NCBI GenBank assembly: GCA_026874595.1
Contig: CM049322.1
Location: forward strand, 50,071,340 to 50,135,339
Direction: 5' to 3'
Source of the DNA: Sipunculus nudus
Taxonomy: Eukaryota; Annelida; Sipuncula; Golfingiida; Sipunculidae
Length of the DNA: 64,000 nt
The notes beneath the pieces are model-generated. The model was not told where the DNA came from. It did not search any database and saw only the letters and a program-made list of their open reading frames with translations. Both the position numbers and the translations under genes were made by a program. Positions 1-13,243 of this stretch are shown in pieces (within the stretch, counting starts at the first letter, position 1; the number at the start of each line of letters is the position of its first letter).

Positions 1-2768
1 GCTTACTAATTTATACAATGATGCACAAAGCAGATCATGAGAAACGTGATAGTTTAAATTCTGTAGACTGCAGGTGGCGCTCCAAGTATGGTCCGGCAGA
101 AAAAGCATCCAAAGCTGCTGGGCGCAAAGATTGATGAAAAGACATGATCCTTAAATCGTCAATATGTAATGAATAAAGTTAAATTAAAACATGAAGTTGG
201 CAAAACGGGACTTGTTGGGTGGAAAAAGCAGTCCTAGATCTTGGGTCATATACTAAATTTCAGAACATAACACTAAGTAGCCATTTGAGCAAAATGAGAT
301 TTTGTATATATTAAAATCAGCTGACAAGCCTTATACATGTATATGTTCAAGGTTACTCTCCACGTCATTGACCCAAATCTGAATTTGGTATATCTTTGTA
401 TATCTATATCTATGCTTGGCCTAAACAACAACAAACAAAATAATCCAAAATCTTCAGCAATATCAAATTTCAGAGCTATCCTTCAAGACACTCTTTTGAT
501 ATCTTATGAATAAATAATCATAAATGTGTTGTTTTCACTTGAACCATATCAATTCAAGGCTAAAGTCACTCTCATAGCTTACTGGTAGTAGGTTTTGTCC
601 ACTAAACCAATACCTGTGCACATTCATAGCGCTACAGTTTATGAGTCCTCAGGAATCAGTATTCACTGATCATAGTCAGGCCTTGCTGATAATAAATAAA
701 GTGAATGTCACATTTGTGAAACCTTGACCTTGCAGATCTCAATTTCATGTTCATGGTAATTATTTGTGTATTTTGTCACAAAAAACAAATATCAAACATT
801 ATAAATTACCAGATAGATAGCAGAATTGGGACGATATACAGGTAACTCAACACATCAATATATCAGTATATATAATATATGATATGATTGTTGGCAGCTC
901 TGACAAGGGTCAATATGATAAAGTATTGTTCTTGTGATAATGGATAAAACAATGGATAACTGAAGTCACGCTTTATATCTACATCCCATGGAAATTTACA
1001 AACGCTTGCCAGAGTGTATCAAGATATTTGAAGGTAATAAGTTGCAGCTGATTCATGTAACCTTTTCACTGGATTCCCAAAGAGAATTCATCACCCAGTC
1101 TTTCATTATTTTACCACAGAAATATATATATATATATAGATATATATATATATATATATTGAAAATGTAACGGTTCCAAATAGAAATACAAATAGGGTAA
1201 CCTTTTATTATTATTATTATTGTTATTATTGTCTTCATTATTTTACCTTATTATCGTTAAACACATTAAACTTTACACTTATCTCGGTCAAATTAAAAAT
1301 CTAACTGGCGACGCAGATTGAATAATTATTTTGTCTCATATATTCACACAGCGACGAGCCCACATTGTTTTAAATTTAGGTATAAATTCGCAAGATTATT
1401 AATTAATTCCGTCTATTAAAAGTGGAAAAATAATATGAAAAATATTGTAAACGGTTTAATGTTTTTTTTTTTCAACTATCACAGTATCAGTGCATAAATG
1501 AGCCATAAAATTCTCTCCGAAAATTCTCCTTGACATCAGGCTTTCCGTGGATTCTCCGACTATTAGGTCAGGCAGACGCATTATTACTTCTATATGTTAT
1601 CATTGTAAATAAAGCGGTGTTTTTTAGTTCCAGCAAATGTGCTTGAGAGACTAACATTAACTTATCAAAAAATGCCGCGAAAGTGGCACCTCATGTTTCT
1701 CATTTGGGAACTGAGAGCCTATATTTATCTAGCAGATGCCAGCTACTCCTTTTGCAAACTGTGAAAAAGCACAATCTGTTGGTACCATTTTTCTCTCTGC
1801 AGAAAAAAAAATGTTGGTGCATTTTGAAAACGCTAAAATCCTAAAAAAAATGAGCCACATATTAATGGCCCTTTAATTAGTTTGAAGTTGACACCCTTCA
1901 GCCCGGACATGTCATATTACAATTGATCCGGTGGACCCTACACAAATTGCCCAACTGCTCTCTTACTCACACCTACTTTAGACAGACCCGGCACCTGGTG
2001 AGCGACAATGAGAGTAATCTGAACAATATCCCTGGAACATGCGTAAGTGTAACTAGGCGGTCATAGCTATGGGTATTAAGGAAATTGCGTCTGGTAGATA
2101 TTTCATTTCAAAACTCAAATTGAAATCCCTAACCCTATCTATGTAGATCAACCCATGAAAATGTCTTGAAAATGAATTGGAAATGTTGATCTTTTGGAAG
2201 CGTATGAACCCTTGAACAATTTACTGTGGTTGACTTAAAAAGTTTCTGAACCATGTGTTATTTTCCCTCTGTATCAATGTGAGATGTTGACACTCCGGGC
2301 TACCAAAAGTAAGGCTAACATTTCACCATCCAGGGTACTTAGGATTCCACTTTTAAGTTTTTTTTTTAATACATATTTTTGGGTCATGCTTTGGATTCTT
2401 AATGATACCATGAAGTATACATCATCCCATGGTATACAACAAAGTCATATTAAGTCTTCAAATAATTTCCCTCGCAGCCTTTCATAATTTGTGCTTTACA
2501 TACATGTAGATTCTGTCAATCGCATAATGGGGACAGGATAATGGAGATGAGTTTCAGTGGTTTAGGTACTCTTGAGTCATTAAAGGGGAAAGTGGCCTTG
2601 CCTACGCTTTTGTGAAAGAATGCATGTTAGATGTCTATTTTTATATGCACTGGAAAACGAAACAACACTAAAACACAACAGAGCATCACAACTATTTTGG
2701 TATGAGTGAATGATTGAATATTGCATAGAAATATGTACACGTTCAACAGAGCTAATGTGTTTACATAG

Positions 2769-2770
<2 letters not shown>

Positions 2771-2848
<78 letters not shown>

Positions 2849-2870
2849 TAAAAAATATATATATATATAT
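2771..2870. repeat. (TA)n microsatellite with AAAT interruption
   Basis: About 34 TA dinucleotides, a short AAAT run, then about 10 more TA. The equivalent site in unit 2 is 10425-10521, with a different arrangement of the same two motifs. Confidence 0.95.
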
Positions 2871-3219
2871 TCTGAAAATAACATAAATATTTATGTAGAG
2901 ATTTTATGGCGTAAGACTGAGTGTGGTGTAAATATGGGTGGAAGTTTCATGAGGTGACAAGACTTTCAGGAGTATCAACAGTTTACAGTCAGGGCTGGAA
3001 TCCATATTGTCTGTGAATTATCAATGTATTTATGTGATCCGTATAGTCGGATTCGCACATTTTACCGATCCTCCAGTCTGTTAGGGTCCATGTATAACAT
3101 TGAATTAAACACAGGTATTATACAGAGCAAAATGTGAAATAGCCCTACATTGTAACCTTAATACTGCAACAATGTATAGTTGTACATCATAAATAATTAT
3201 ATGAATGTAATATGACGGG

Positions 3220-3740
3220 GTATGACCATGGTTCAGACTATAGTTAAATTAACCATACATAATTATTATAGCAATATATCCCTTAATCAGCACATGGTGA
3301 TCTATTGTGGGGCATCCTGTTTGATCAACCATCTTGCGAACATAATGAGTCAGCGCCATGTGACCAAATGGCCTGATCATGTGATCATTCCCCCATGTTA
3401 ATTCAGGTATCACCTAATTGTGAGACTATAACGGTGGCGCATGACCATATGACCTTATCATGTGATTATTTGATCCTATTGCTTCACTCAAGATATGACT
3501 ATATATGACTATAATAGTTGTACGATCATGTGACCAGATCTTATGATGGTCTGACCATAATATTCTATAACCACTTGAGTGTATGACTGTATTAGTCAAG
3601 TATGATCATTAAATCCTGATCTTATGATCATTTGGCCATAACAAACAAAGTTCACAGAGTATTTGACTATAATAGTCATATTTGAGGTCACATGGCTATT
3701 CTTGTGAAAAATTGCTTGATATTATGTGACCATGTATAAT
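3220..3740. repeat. Cryptic simple repeat rich in ATCATGTGA-like words
   Basis: Degenerate, self-similar stretch of ATGATC, CATGTGACC and TGACTATAATAG words, many of them near-palindromic. It recurs at about 10870-11390 in unit 2. It contains several TCATGTGA words (near 3377, 3457 and 3525), which resemble the M-box of MITF/TFE factors. No exon was seen. Confidence 0.6.
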
Positions 3741-5479
3741 TACACATTGTTTGATCAGGTGAAAAGGGACATTACTCTTACTGGAGTTAATCAATCAAAT
3801 GTTTTATTTTCACTCTTTGAATTCATGATACCTTTCAATGATTATGTATCAATGTGGTGTTATTAATTATGTGGCGTGTTGTTCTTTGATTAGGTTCTGT
3901 CATATACATGAATGTCAGGCATATACCTTTGTTTTATTATAACCTGCATCTCAAGAAACTCCAAGCAATCAGGCATATGTAGTGAGTGTATTGTGAAGTT
4001 TTTTTAGGATTAAATAACTGATGTAGACGAGGCTTACAGCGGGCTGTAATGTACCTTCAGATTGATTTTGTAAATTAATTTCAGGTAGCTTTATATATAT
4101 ATATATATTAATATATGCTTTCTCATTATATACTTTCTTTGGTTTGATGATCCATATTCATTCATTTTGGTTCTATATTAGCTGAGTGGTGGCAGCCATT
4201 TTTGGGTAAAATAGTCCTTTCACCAGAAACCCCCAGTTTATTGTGTTATCTCTGTCCGAGTCAATATGATTCTCATCGACGTAGCAGCTGGTCTGACACC
4301 AAAGGATCTTTTAAATAAACAATAAAAACAGATTTATAATCTTAGCTGTCAGGAAAATGCTGAGCCTCTTTGGCCGGAGGTCTTTTCTTCATACAGCAGG
4401 AAATAATAGAATGCAGCAACTGTTCCTGTTGTGATCAAAACTGATTCCAGCAGGGCCTCTTGTATGGGAGATTGGAAACTAAGGTGGTTTTAGTTTCATC
4501 AGTTAGGTGGGAGAATGGTAGTTTGTGTCATGGCAAAGAGCTGACATGTGCACTGCCTCAGAAGACTGTCAGATGCCAATATATAATAACAATGTCACGT
4601 CACACTAAAACACAAGGGTTAACAAGACAGACTGTGGTCAGATAGATTATAATGTTACAATGGAGATAAGATTTTGGAGAATATAAATTCTCTGAATATT
4701 TTTGATAAAAATAGAACATGTAGCAAAATCTTCACACATTCATCAATATACATGAAAATATGAATATGTATGAGATTATAGTATTATACATGATAATAAT
4801 AATAATGATGAACTTTTAGTCCCGGCAGTTCTGGAGAGGAGTTTAGATATTCATGGCAGCCAGTTTTAATAGTTTAAATCAAGTGTCAAAATGGATTGTA
4901 TGATATTTGTACATGAATGTTGAATATGCATGCAGGGAACCTTCAGAGGTACACAGTCAGGATTAGAGCTACTTTATGTAAATAACATGTACAAATTGGT
5001 TATCATTTGCCGTGAACGACTATGGTCATATTTTGTACACATCCATATGTAAAATAATGGTCTACCAGTGAAAGTTTGTTATCGATAATATATATATATA
5101 TATATGCAGCCCTGAATTGTGCATGGTATTGATAAATAAATCCATTTAGGCATGCTTGTAATAGTGACCAGTGCACAGTTTTGCCATTTTTTTTTTGCAG
5201 AGCAGAAGGAATTGTATATAAATCTTGTAATTGAAATCTTGTACCAATGCCAGGCTGTGACCTTGGCTAGTTATAATAAAGCTTATTTCCTGTATATACT
5301 GGGTTGGTCTTCTAGTACAAGTTTGTGATATATTCTCATGTCAAGTTGCTGCACTGGATGTCTTTTATGCGTCCAAAACATGTAAACATTTGTTTGATGA
5401 GTTAGAACCCCTCCCTCCAATAATACCAAATGCCATTCAAGAAGTCGGTGGAATTCACTCTCTACTAAACGTAAAAAAT

Positions 5480-6780
5480 CTCGGAATCCGACATCATTTA
5501 TATCTCTTCTGGCAAGCTTTTGGTTATCAACATCTAAGAAAGAAAGGGGGCATGGGGAGAGGGACAGGAATTAGGTTTAAAGGATATTTATCTGTGGGTA
5601 CCGGTGTTTGCATATACGTGCTGCGATTCTGTCAGAGAATTAGTTCTTTATAAATGCTATTTATGATTATCATTCATAATATTATTTAATTGTTCAGCAT
5701 CAGTTGTCTGATGATCATCAACTTACACAAGAGTCGTAGGGTAAGATTTCCATATGCCTTAACATGCATATGATCACACATGGTATGGTGGTTAACTTAG
5801 AAGAAATAGCAAAGTAATAAAGAAATACATATTTACTTTAGTTGAGTTTAAACATTTTTTTTAACATCTGTTGAAAGCAAGCGGTAAGGTTTTACTATGT
5901 AAATCATTAGTTTACAGCGCAGCTACATGTATATCCCACCCACCTATCACATCTATGTGTCGGCTACATCGTAATTCAAATCTAAAGTCGTTAACAGCAT
6001 AATGGAAGTAACCTCCTAGTAAACCAGCATCATTTGAATATACTTATCGTGATATTCTCACTTAAAGGTGTCTGGATAAATTACTAGCAGAAGAGATGCA
6101 ATAGTATCCCTGGAGTCTTAAATCCGTTTTGAACGTGTCTCAACCGGCATGGTATATAGGTGGCAGCAGAAGACTTGTTCAATGGATAAAACTGTCAAAG
6201 ATGTAAGGGCATACCTCCCAAATTTCACAGCTGCCCTTGGAGAAAATCTCTCACTCTCTCACCAATAAAAGCCAATTTAAAATATCATGACTTATGGCAA
6301 GCTTTTAGTTATTTTGTACAAAGGAGAAAGACAGTGGGTCTTGGGGAGAGGTACAAGGGTAAGGTTTCCCATAAATTCCGTTCTGTATGTGCCACATTGT
6401 GGGTACAAATCTATGAGACAATAAGTGCTATATAAATACTATTTATTCTTATAATTATTATTTTTATTATTATATGCATTCATGCCCATATGCCTTGACA
6501 TTAATAATATCACCAATGGCATGAGCGTTAACTAAGAACATATAACACAGTATAATGAATAAAGACAAATATTTACTTCAGTTGGTTTAAACATATTTAT
6601 TTGAACAGGATTACATCTGTTCCAGCCTAGCTTTAAGATTTTCCTATGTAAAACATTCTTCGAGGGTTTTACAGCTACATGTATATCTCGCCCACCCATC
6701 ACAGCAGGCTTATCATGAAGATAAATATTCTTACCACCTCATGTAATCTGCTTTCTCTTCAGTTCCCTGTCACGGGTAAA
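5480..6780. repeat. Internal duplication within unit 1
   Basis: Two diverged direct copies lie in this block: about 5480-5965 and about 6290-6720. Shared marks in order are a TGGCAAGCTTTT word, a GGGGAGAG word, a TATAAATACTATTTAT-like segment, a CATATGCCTT word, and a CTACATGTATATC-CCCACC segment. The TATAAATnCTATTTAT segment followed by ATT repeats resembles a SINE or LINE 3' tail. The pair recurs in unit 2 at about 13640-14850. Confidence 0.6.
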
Positions 6781-8221
6781 ATGCCGTGGCAATTCAGGTC
6801 GAGAATAGTAATTACTATTGTGGCAGTAATTTACCCATTAAAAGCATATCAGTGCACAAAGATAATCCCACATCATACAAATTTACTAATGCCTAACTGG
6901 CAGAACTGTCCATTGCCAGATAACAAATATGGATTTCTCCCAACAGAGATACAATGATATACATAGAGTCATAAGCTTGACATTAACCCCTTAGAAATAT
7001 GGCTCTATTATGTAATGTAGTTAGTTATCAACTGAAATGATGTATACTTGGCACCATGAGACTTGTTCAAAAGATAAACTATCAGATACTAGTGTATAAG
7101 GGCTTACTAATTTATACAATGATGCACAAAGCAGATCATGAGAAACGTGATAGTTTAAATTCTGTAGACTGCAGGTGGCGCTCCAAGTATGGTCCGGCAG
7201 AAAAAGCATCCAAAGCTGCTGGGCGCAAAGATTGATGAAAAGACATGATCCTTAAATCGTCAATATGTAATGAATAAAGTTAAATTAAAACATGAAGTTG
7301 GCAAAACGGGACTTGTTGGGTGGAAAAAGCAGTCCTAGATCTTGGGTCATATACTAAATTTCAGAACATAACACTAAGTAGCCATTTGAGCAAAATGAGA
7401 TTTTGTATATATTAAAATCAGCTGACAAGCCTTATACATGTATATGTTCAAGGTTACTCTCCACGTCATTGACCCAAATCTGAATTTGGTATATCTTTGT
7501 ATATCTATATCTATGCTTGGCCTAAACAACAACAAACAAAATAATCCAAAATCTTCAGCCATATCAAGTTTCAGGGCTATCCTTCAAGACACTCTTGTGA
7601 TATCTTATGTATAAATAATTATAAATGTATGGTTTTTACTTGAAGTATATCAATTCAAGGCTAAAGTCACTCTCATAGCTTACTGGTAGTAGGTTTTGTC
7701 CACTAAACCAATACCTGTGCACATTCATAGAGCTACAGTTCACGAGTCCTCTGGAATCAGTATTCAATTATCATAGTAAGGCCTTGCTGATACATAAATA
7801 AAGTGAATGTCACATTTGTGAAACCTTGACCTTGCAGATCTCAGTTTCATGTACATGGTAGTTATTAGTGTGTTTTGTGACAAAAACCAAATATCAAACA
7901 TTATAAATTACCAGGTAGATAGCAGAACTGGGACGATATACAGGTAAATCAATACATCAATATATCAGTATATATAATATATGATATGATTGTTGGCAGC
8001 TCTAACAAGAGTCAATATGATAAAGGATTGCTCTTGTGATAATGGATAAAACAATGGATAACTGAAGTCACGCTTTATATCTACATCCCATGGAAATTTA
8101 CAAACACTTGCCAGAGTGTATCAAGATATTTGAAGGTAATAAGTTGCACCTGATTCATGTAACCTTTTCACTGGATTCCCAAAGAGAATTCATCACCCAG
8201 TCTTTCATTATTTTACCACAG

Positions 8222-8223
<2 letters not shown>

Positions 8224-8268
<45 letters not shown>
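8224..8268. repeat. (TA)n microsatellite
   Basis: About 22 TA repeats. This is the site into which the third unit was joined (see 15492-15561). The unit 1 equivalent near 1121-1160 is shorter and interrupted. Confidence 0.95.
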
Positions 8269-8273
<5 letters not shown>

Positions 8274-8540
8274 TGTAACGGTTCCAAATAGAAATACAAA
8301 TAGGGTAACCTATCATTATTATTATTATTATTATTATTATTGTCTTCATTATTTTTCATTATTATCGTTAAACACATTTAACTTTACACTTATTTCGGTC
8401 AAAATTAAAATCTAACTGGCGACGCAGATTGAATAATTATTTTGTCTCATATATTCACACAGCGACGAGCCCACATTGTTTTAAATTTAGCATTAAATGC
8501 GCAAGATTATTAATTAATTCCGTCTGTTAAAAGTGGGAAA

Positions 8541-9094
8541 CTTTTATATTCAGATATATATGTTATATTGAAAATGTATAGAAATATAAACTTAAATTAA
8601 AAAAGAAATTGATGTGATAAAAAAATGAGGATTTATTACAAACATTTGTTCATTATTATCCTGCATCAGCAGAATTTGAGATCAGGCTTTGTTTGCCATT
8701 TTTTATGTTGTTAATTAGTTATATTTCAACTGTATACATTTCATAAAAAAACATTTAATAATATATATTATACAAAAAAAAGATTCAATTGAACAAATGT
8801 GTAAACTACTGAAATGTCAACAGTTAATCGAAAAGCCAACTAATGATATGGTAATTGTACAGATCATTTGTTCACAAACTGCTCATATGCTTCAGTTTCA
8901 ACATTAGGAAACACATGGTCAGGTCACAAAATATTATTTGCAACAATTTCTTGCTCATCAATACAAACCAATCATATAAACCAACCATGGCCTTTATCAC
9001 CTCTTCCTCTTACACTTTATCTCCATTTTATATTATTTTAGATTTCTACCTTCAAGGTTAACGTCAGCTGAGCACAGTGACCCATAGGTCCCTT
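8541..9094. repeat. Block present in unit 2 only
   Basis: Homology with unit 1 stops near 8540 (unit 1 about 1424) and resumes at 9095 (unit 1 about 1467). The right edge holds a CGTCAGCTGAGC ... GACCCATAGGTC segment related to the ends of the dispersed repeat at 21208-22602. This suggests insertion of such an element or a relic of it, although loss from unit 1 cannot be excluded. Confidence 0.65.
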
Positions 9095-10418
9095 GTTTTC
9101 AACTATCACAATATCAGTGCAAAGAGGAGCCATAAAATTCTCTCCGAAAATTCTCCTTGACATCCGGCTTTCCGTGGATTCTCCGACTATCAGGTCAGGC
9201 AGACGCATTATTACTTCTATATATTATCATTGTAAATAAAGCGGTGTTTTTTATATACATACCTGTCCAATACTAACAGTTCCAGCAAATGTGCTTCAGA
9301 GACTGACATTAACTTATCAAAAAATGCCGCGAAAGTGGCGCCTCATGTATCTCATTTGGGAACTAAGAGCCTATAGTTATCTAGCAGATGCCAGCTACTC
9401 CTTGGGCAAACTGTGAAAAAGCACAATCTGTTGGTACCATTTTTCTCTCTGCAGAAAAAAAAAATGTTGGTGCATGATGAAAACGCTAAAATCCTATATT
9501 ATCAAAAAAAATAGAGCTACATATTAATGGCCCTTTAATTAGTTTGAGGTTGACATCCTTCAGCCCGGACCTGTCATATTACATTTGATCAGGTGGACCC
9601 TACACAAATTGCCCAACTGCTCTGTTACTCGCACCTACTTTAGACAGACCCAGCACCTGGTGAGCGACAATGAGAGTAATCTGAACAATTGCCCTGGGAC
9701 ATGCGCAAGTGTAACTAGGCGGTCATAGCTGTTGGGTATTAAGGAAGTTGCGTCTGGTTGATATTTCATTTCAAAACTCAAATTGAAATCCCTAACCCTA
9801 TCTATGTAGATCAACCCATGAAAATGTCTTGAAAATGAATTGGAAATGTTGATCTTTTTGAAGGGTATGAACCCTTGAACAATTTACTGTGGTTGACTTA
9901 AAAAGTTTCTGAACCATGTGTTATTTTCCCTCTGTATCAATGTGAGATGTTGACACTCAGGGATACCAAAAGTAAGGCTAACATTTCACCATCCAGGGTA
10001 CTTAGGATTCCACTTTTAAGTTTTTTTTAAAACATATTTTTGGGTCATGCTTTGGATACTTGATGATACCATGAAGTATACATCATCCCATGGTATACAA
10101 CAAAGTCATATTAAGCCTTCAAATAATTTCCCTCGCAGCCTTTTATAATTTTTGCTTTACATACATGTAGATTCTGTCAATCGCATAATGGGGACAGGAT
10201 AATGGAGATGAGTTTCAGTGGTTTAGGTACTCTTGCGTCATTAAAGAGGAAAGTGGCCTTACCTACGCTTTTGTGAAAGAATGCATGTTAGATGTCTATT
10301 TTTATATCCACTGGAAAACGAAACAACACTAAAACACAACAGAGCATCACAACTATTTTGGTATGAGTGAATGATTGAATATTGCATAGAAATATGTACA
10401 CGTTCAACAGAGCTAATG

Positions 10419-10424
<6 letters not shown>

Positions 10425-10472
<48 letters not shown>

Positions 10473-10475
10473 TAA

Positions 10476-10521
<46 letters not shown>
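10425..10521. repeat. (TA)n/(AAAT)n microsatellite
   Basis: TA array, AATA run, then a second TA array. It corresponds to 2771-2870 in unit 1 with different copy numbers. Confidence 0.95.
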
Positions 10522-10523
<2 letters not shown>

Positions 10524-11564
10524 TGAAAATAACATAAATATTTATGTAGTGATTTTATGGCGTAAGACTGAGTGTGGTGTAAATATGGGTGGAAGTTTCT
10601 TGAGGTTACAAGACTTTCAGGAGTATCAACAGTTTAAAGTCAGGGCTGGAATCCATATTGTCTGTGAATTATAAATGTATTTATGTGATCCATATAGTCG
10701 GCTTCGCACATTTTACCGATCCTCCAGTCTGTTAGGGTCCATGTATAACATTGAATTAAACACAGGTATTATACAGAGGAAAATGTGAAATAGCCCTACA
10801 TTGTTACCTTAATACTGCAACCATGTATAGTTGTACATCATAAATAATTATATGAATGTAATATGATGGGGTATGACCATGGTTCAGACTAAAGTTATAT
10901 AAACCATACATGATTATTATAGCAATATATCCCTTAATCAGCACATGGTGATCTATTGTGGGGCATCCTGTTTGATCAACCATCTTGCGAACATAATGAG
11001 TCAGCGCCATGTGACCAAATGGCCTGATCATGTGATCATTCCCCCATTTTAATTCAGGTATCGCCTAATTGTGAGACTATAACGGTGGCGCATGACCATA
11101 TGACCTTATCATGTGATTATTTGATCCTATTGCCTCACTCAAGATATGACTACATATGACTATAATAGTTGTAGGATCATGTGACCAGATCTTATGATGG
11201 TCTGACCATAATATTCTATAACCACTTGAGTGTATGACTGTATTAGTCAAGTATGATAATGAAATCCTGATCTTGTAATCATTTGGCCATAACAAACAAA
11301 GTTCACAGAGTATTTGACTATAATAGTCATATTTGAGGTCACTTGGCTATTCTGGTAAAAAATTGCTTGATATTATGTGACCATGTATAATTACACATTG
11401 TTTGATCAGGTGAAAAGGGACATTACTCTTACTGGAGTTAATCAATCAAATGTTTTATTTTCACTCTTTGAATTCATGATACCTTTCAATGATTATGTAT
11501 GTGGTGTTATTAATTATGTGGCGTGTTGTTCTTTGATTAGGTTCTGTCATATACATGAATGTCA

Positions 11565-11968
11565 CGTGGCTTCATAGAGGTTATACTGGTATGCACAAAG
11601 TGCAACATTTCTGGGGTTTGTCTTATAGTTGTCACAATGTGACGAAAAATCAACACATATAATGAGTGGTAGCCCCCGTTGTCTCCCTTGCACTTTTAGA
11701 AAGTCAGTATACATATACATGTTCAATCAGTAATATATATGTATTGAAAATGCACCTTTCCTTTGGTACTTAAATGGTGAAAATGGTCTTGATCATAAAA
11801 AAATTGATATAACTTATTACAAGATCAAACATTTCCTTATTCAGTTTCAATGATATTACATTTGAAATTTAACAAGTGCTTGCCCCTGCTAATTTGATAT
11901 CTGATTTCCTACCAACTAGTGTTGTTATCAAGTTATATATATATATATCGTCAGCCATCCAGTTTAAC
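11565..11968. repeat. Second block present in unit 2 only
   Basis: Unit 1 passes directly from ATGAATGTCA to GGCATATA near 3918. Unit 2 has about 400 bases between those words. The edges share a short CA word, so a microhomology deletion in unit 1 is as likely as an insertion in unit 2. No coding signal was seen. Confidence 0.6.
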
Positions 11969-12140
11969 CAGGCATATAACTTTGTTTTATTATAACCTGC
12001 ATCACAAGAAACTCCAAGCAATCAGGCATATGCAGTGAGTGTATTGTGAAGTTTTGTAGGATTAAATAACTGATGTAGACGAGGCTTACAGCGGGCTGTA
12101 ATGTACCTTCAGATTGCTTTTGTTAATTAATTTCAGGTGG

Positions 12141-12143
<3 letters not shown>

Positions 12144-12199
<56 letters not shown>
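12144..12199. repeat. (TA)n microsatellite
   Basis: About 28 TA repeats, against about 8 at the equivalent site in unit 1 (4092-4108). Confidence 0.95.
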
Positions 12200-12202
<3 letters not shown>

Positions 12203-13175
12203 GATTAATATATGCTTTCTCATTATATACTTTCTTTGGTTTGATGATCCATATTCATTCATTTTGGTTCTATATTAGCTGAGTGGTGGCGCCATTTTTG
12301 GGTAAAATAGTCCTTTCACCAGAAACCCCCAGTTTATTGTGTTATCTCTGTCCGAGTCAATATGATTCTCATCGACGTAGCAGCTGGTCTGACACCAAAG
12401 GATCTTTTAAATAAACAATAAAACAGATTTATAATCTTAGCTGTCAGGAAAATCCTGAGCCTCTTTGGCCGGAGGTCTTTTCTTCATACAGCAGGAAATA
12501 ATAGAATGCAGCAAATGTTCCTGTTGTGATCAAAACTGATTCCAGCAGGGCCACTTGTATGGGAGATTGGAAACTAAGGTGGTTTTAGTTTCATCAGTTA
12601 GGTGGGAGAATGGTAGTTTGTGTCATGGCAAAGAGCTGACATGTGCACTGCCTCAAAAGACTGTCAGATGCCAATATATAATAACAATGTCACGTCACAC
12701 TAAAACACAAGGGTTAACGAGACAGACTGTGGTCAGATAGATTATAATGTACTATGGAGATAAGATTTTGGAGAATATAAATTCCCTGAATATTTTTGAT
12801 AAAAATAGAACATGTAGCAAAATCTTCACACATTCATAAATATACATGAAAATATGAATATGTATGAGATTATAGTATTATATATGAAAATAATAATGAT
12901 GAACTTTTAGCCCCGGCAGTTCTCTAGAGGAGTTTAGATATTTATGGCAGCCAGTTTTAATAGTTGAAATCAAGTGTCAAAATGGATTGTATGATATTTG
13001 TACATGAATGTTGAATATGCATGCAGGGAACCTTCAGAGGTACACAGTCAGGATTAGAGCTACTTTATGTAAATAACATGTACAAATTGGTTATCATTTG
13101 CCGTGAACGACTATGGTCATATTTTGTACACATCCATATGTAAAATAATGGTCTACCAGTGAAAGTTTGTTATCG

Positions 13176-13178
<3 letters not shown>

Positions 13179-13240
<62 letters not shown>
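13179..13240. repeat. (TA)n microsatellite
   Basis: About 31 TA repeats, against about 9 at the equivalent site in unit 1 (5087-5105). Flanking sequence is otherwise nearly identical. Confidence 0.95.

Positions 13241-13243
<3 letters not shown>

Larger units (their letters stand above)
1..7102. repeat. Tandem segmental duplication, unit 1
   Basis: The first base of the window starts a stretch that recurs almost unchanged from 7103, so this is one full unit of a tandem duplication. The cut at base 1 is only the window edge and the array probably continues to the left. By eye the two units agree closely over thousands of bases, including the spacing of many unique-looking segments. Differences are mainly (TA)n lengths and two blocks present only in unit 2. 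No exon with recognisable protein similarity was found. The longest shared reading frames (about 90 codons, near 5390 and 6679) match no family I know. Confidence 0.93.

Noticed and set aside
5390-5653. 87-codon frame, also present in part at 13487-13714
   Set aside because: The copies disagree in frame at both ends (indels in C and G runs), as expected for non-coding repeat DNA.
6679-6957. 92-codon frame conserved at 14822-15100
   Set aside because: Conservation is explained by the recent tandem duplication. The sequence resembles no protein family and the neighbourhood has no gene-like structure.
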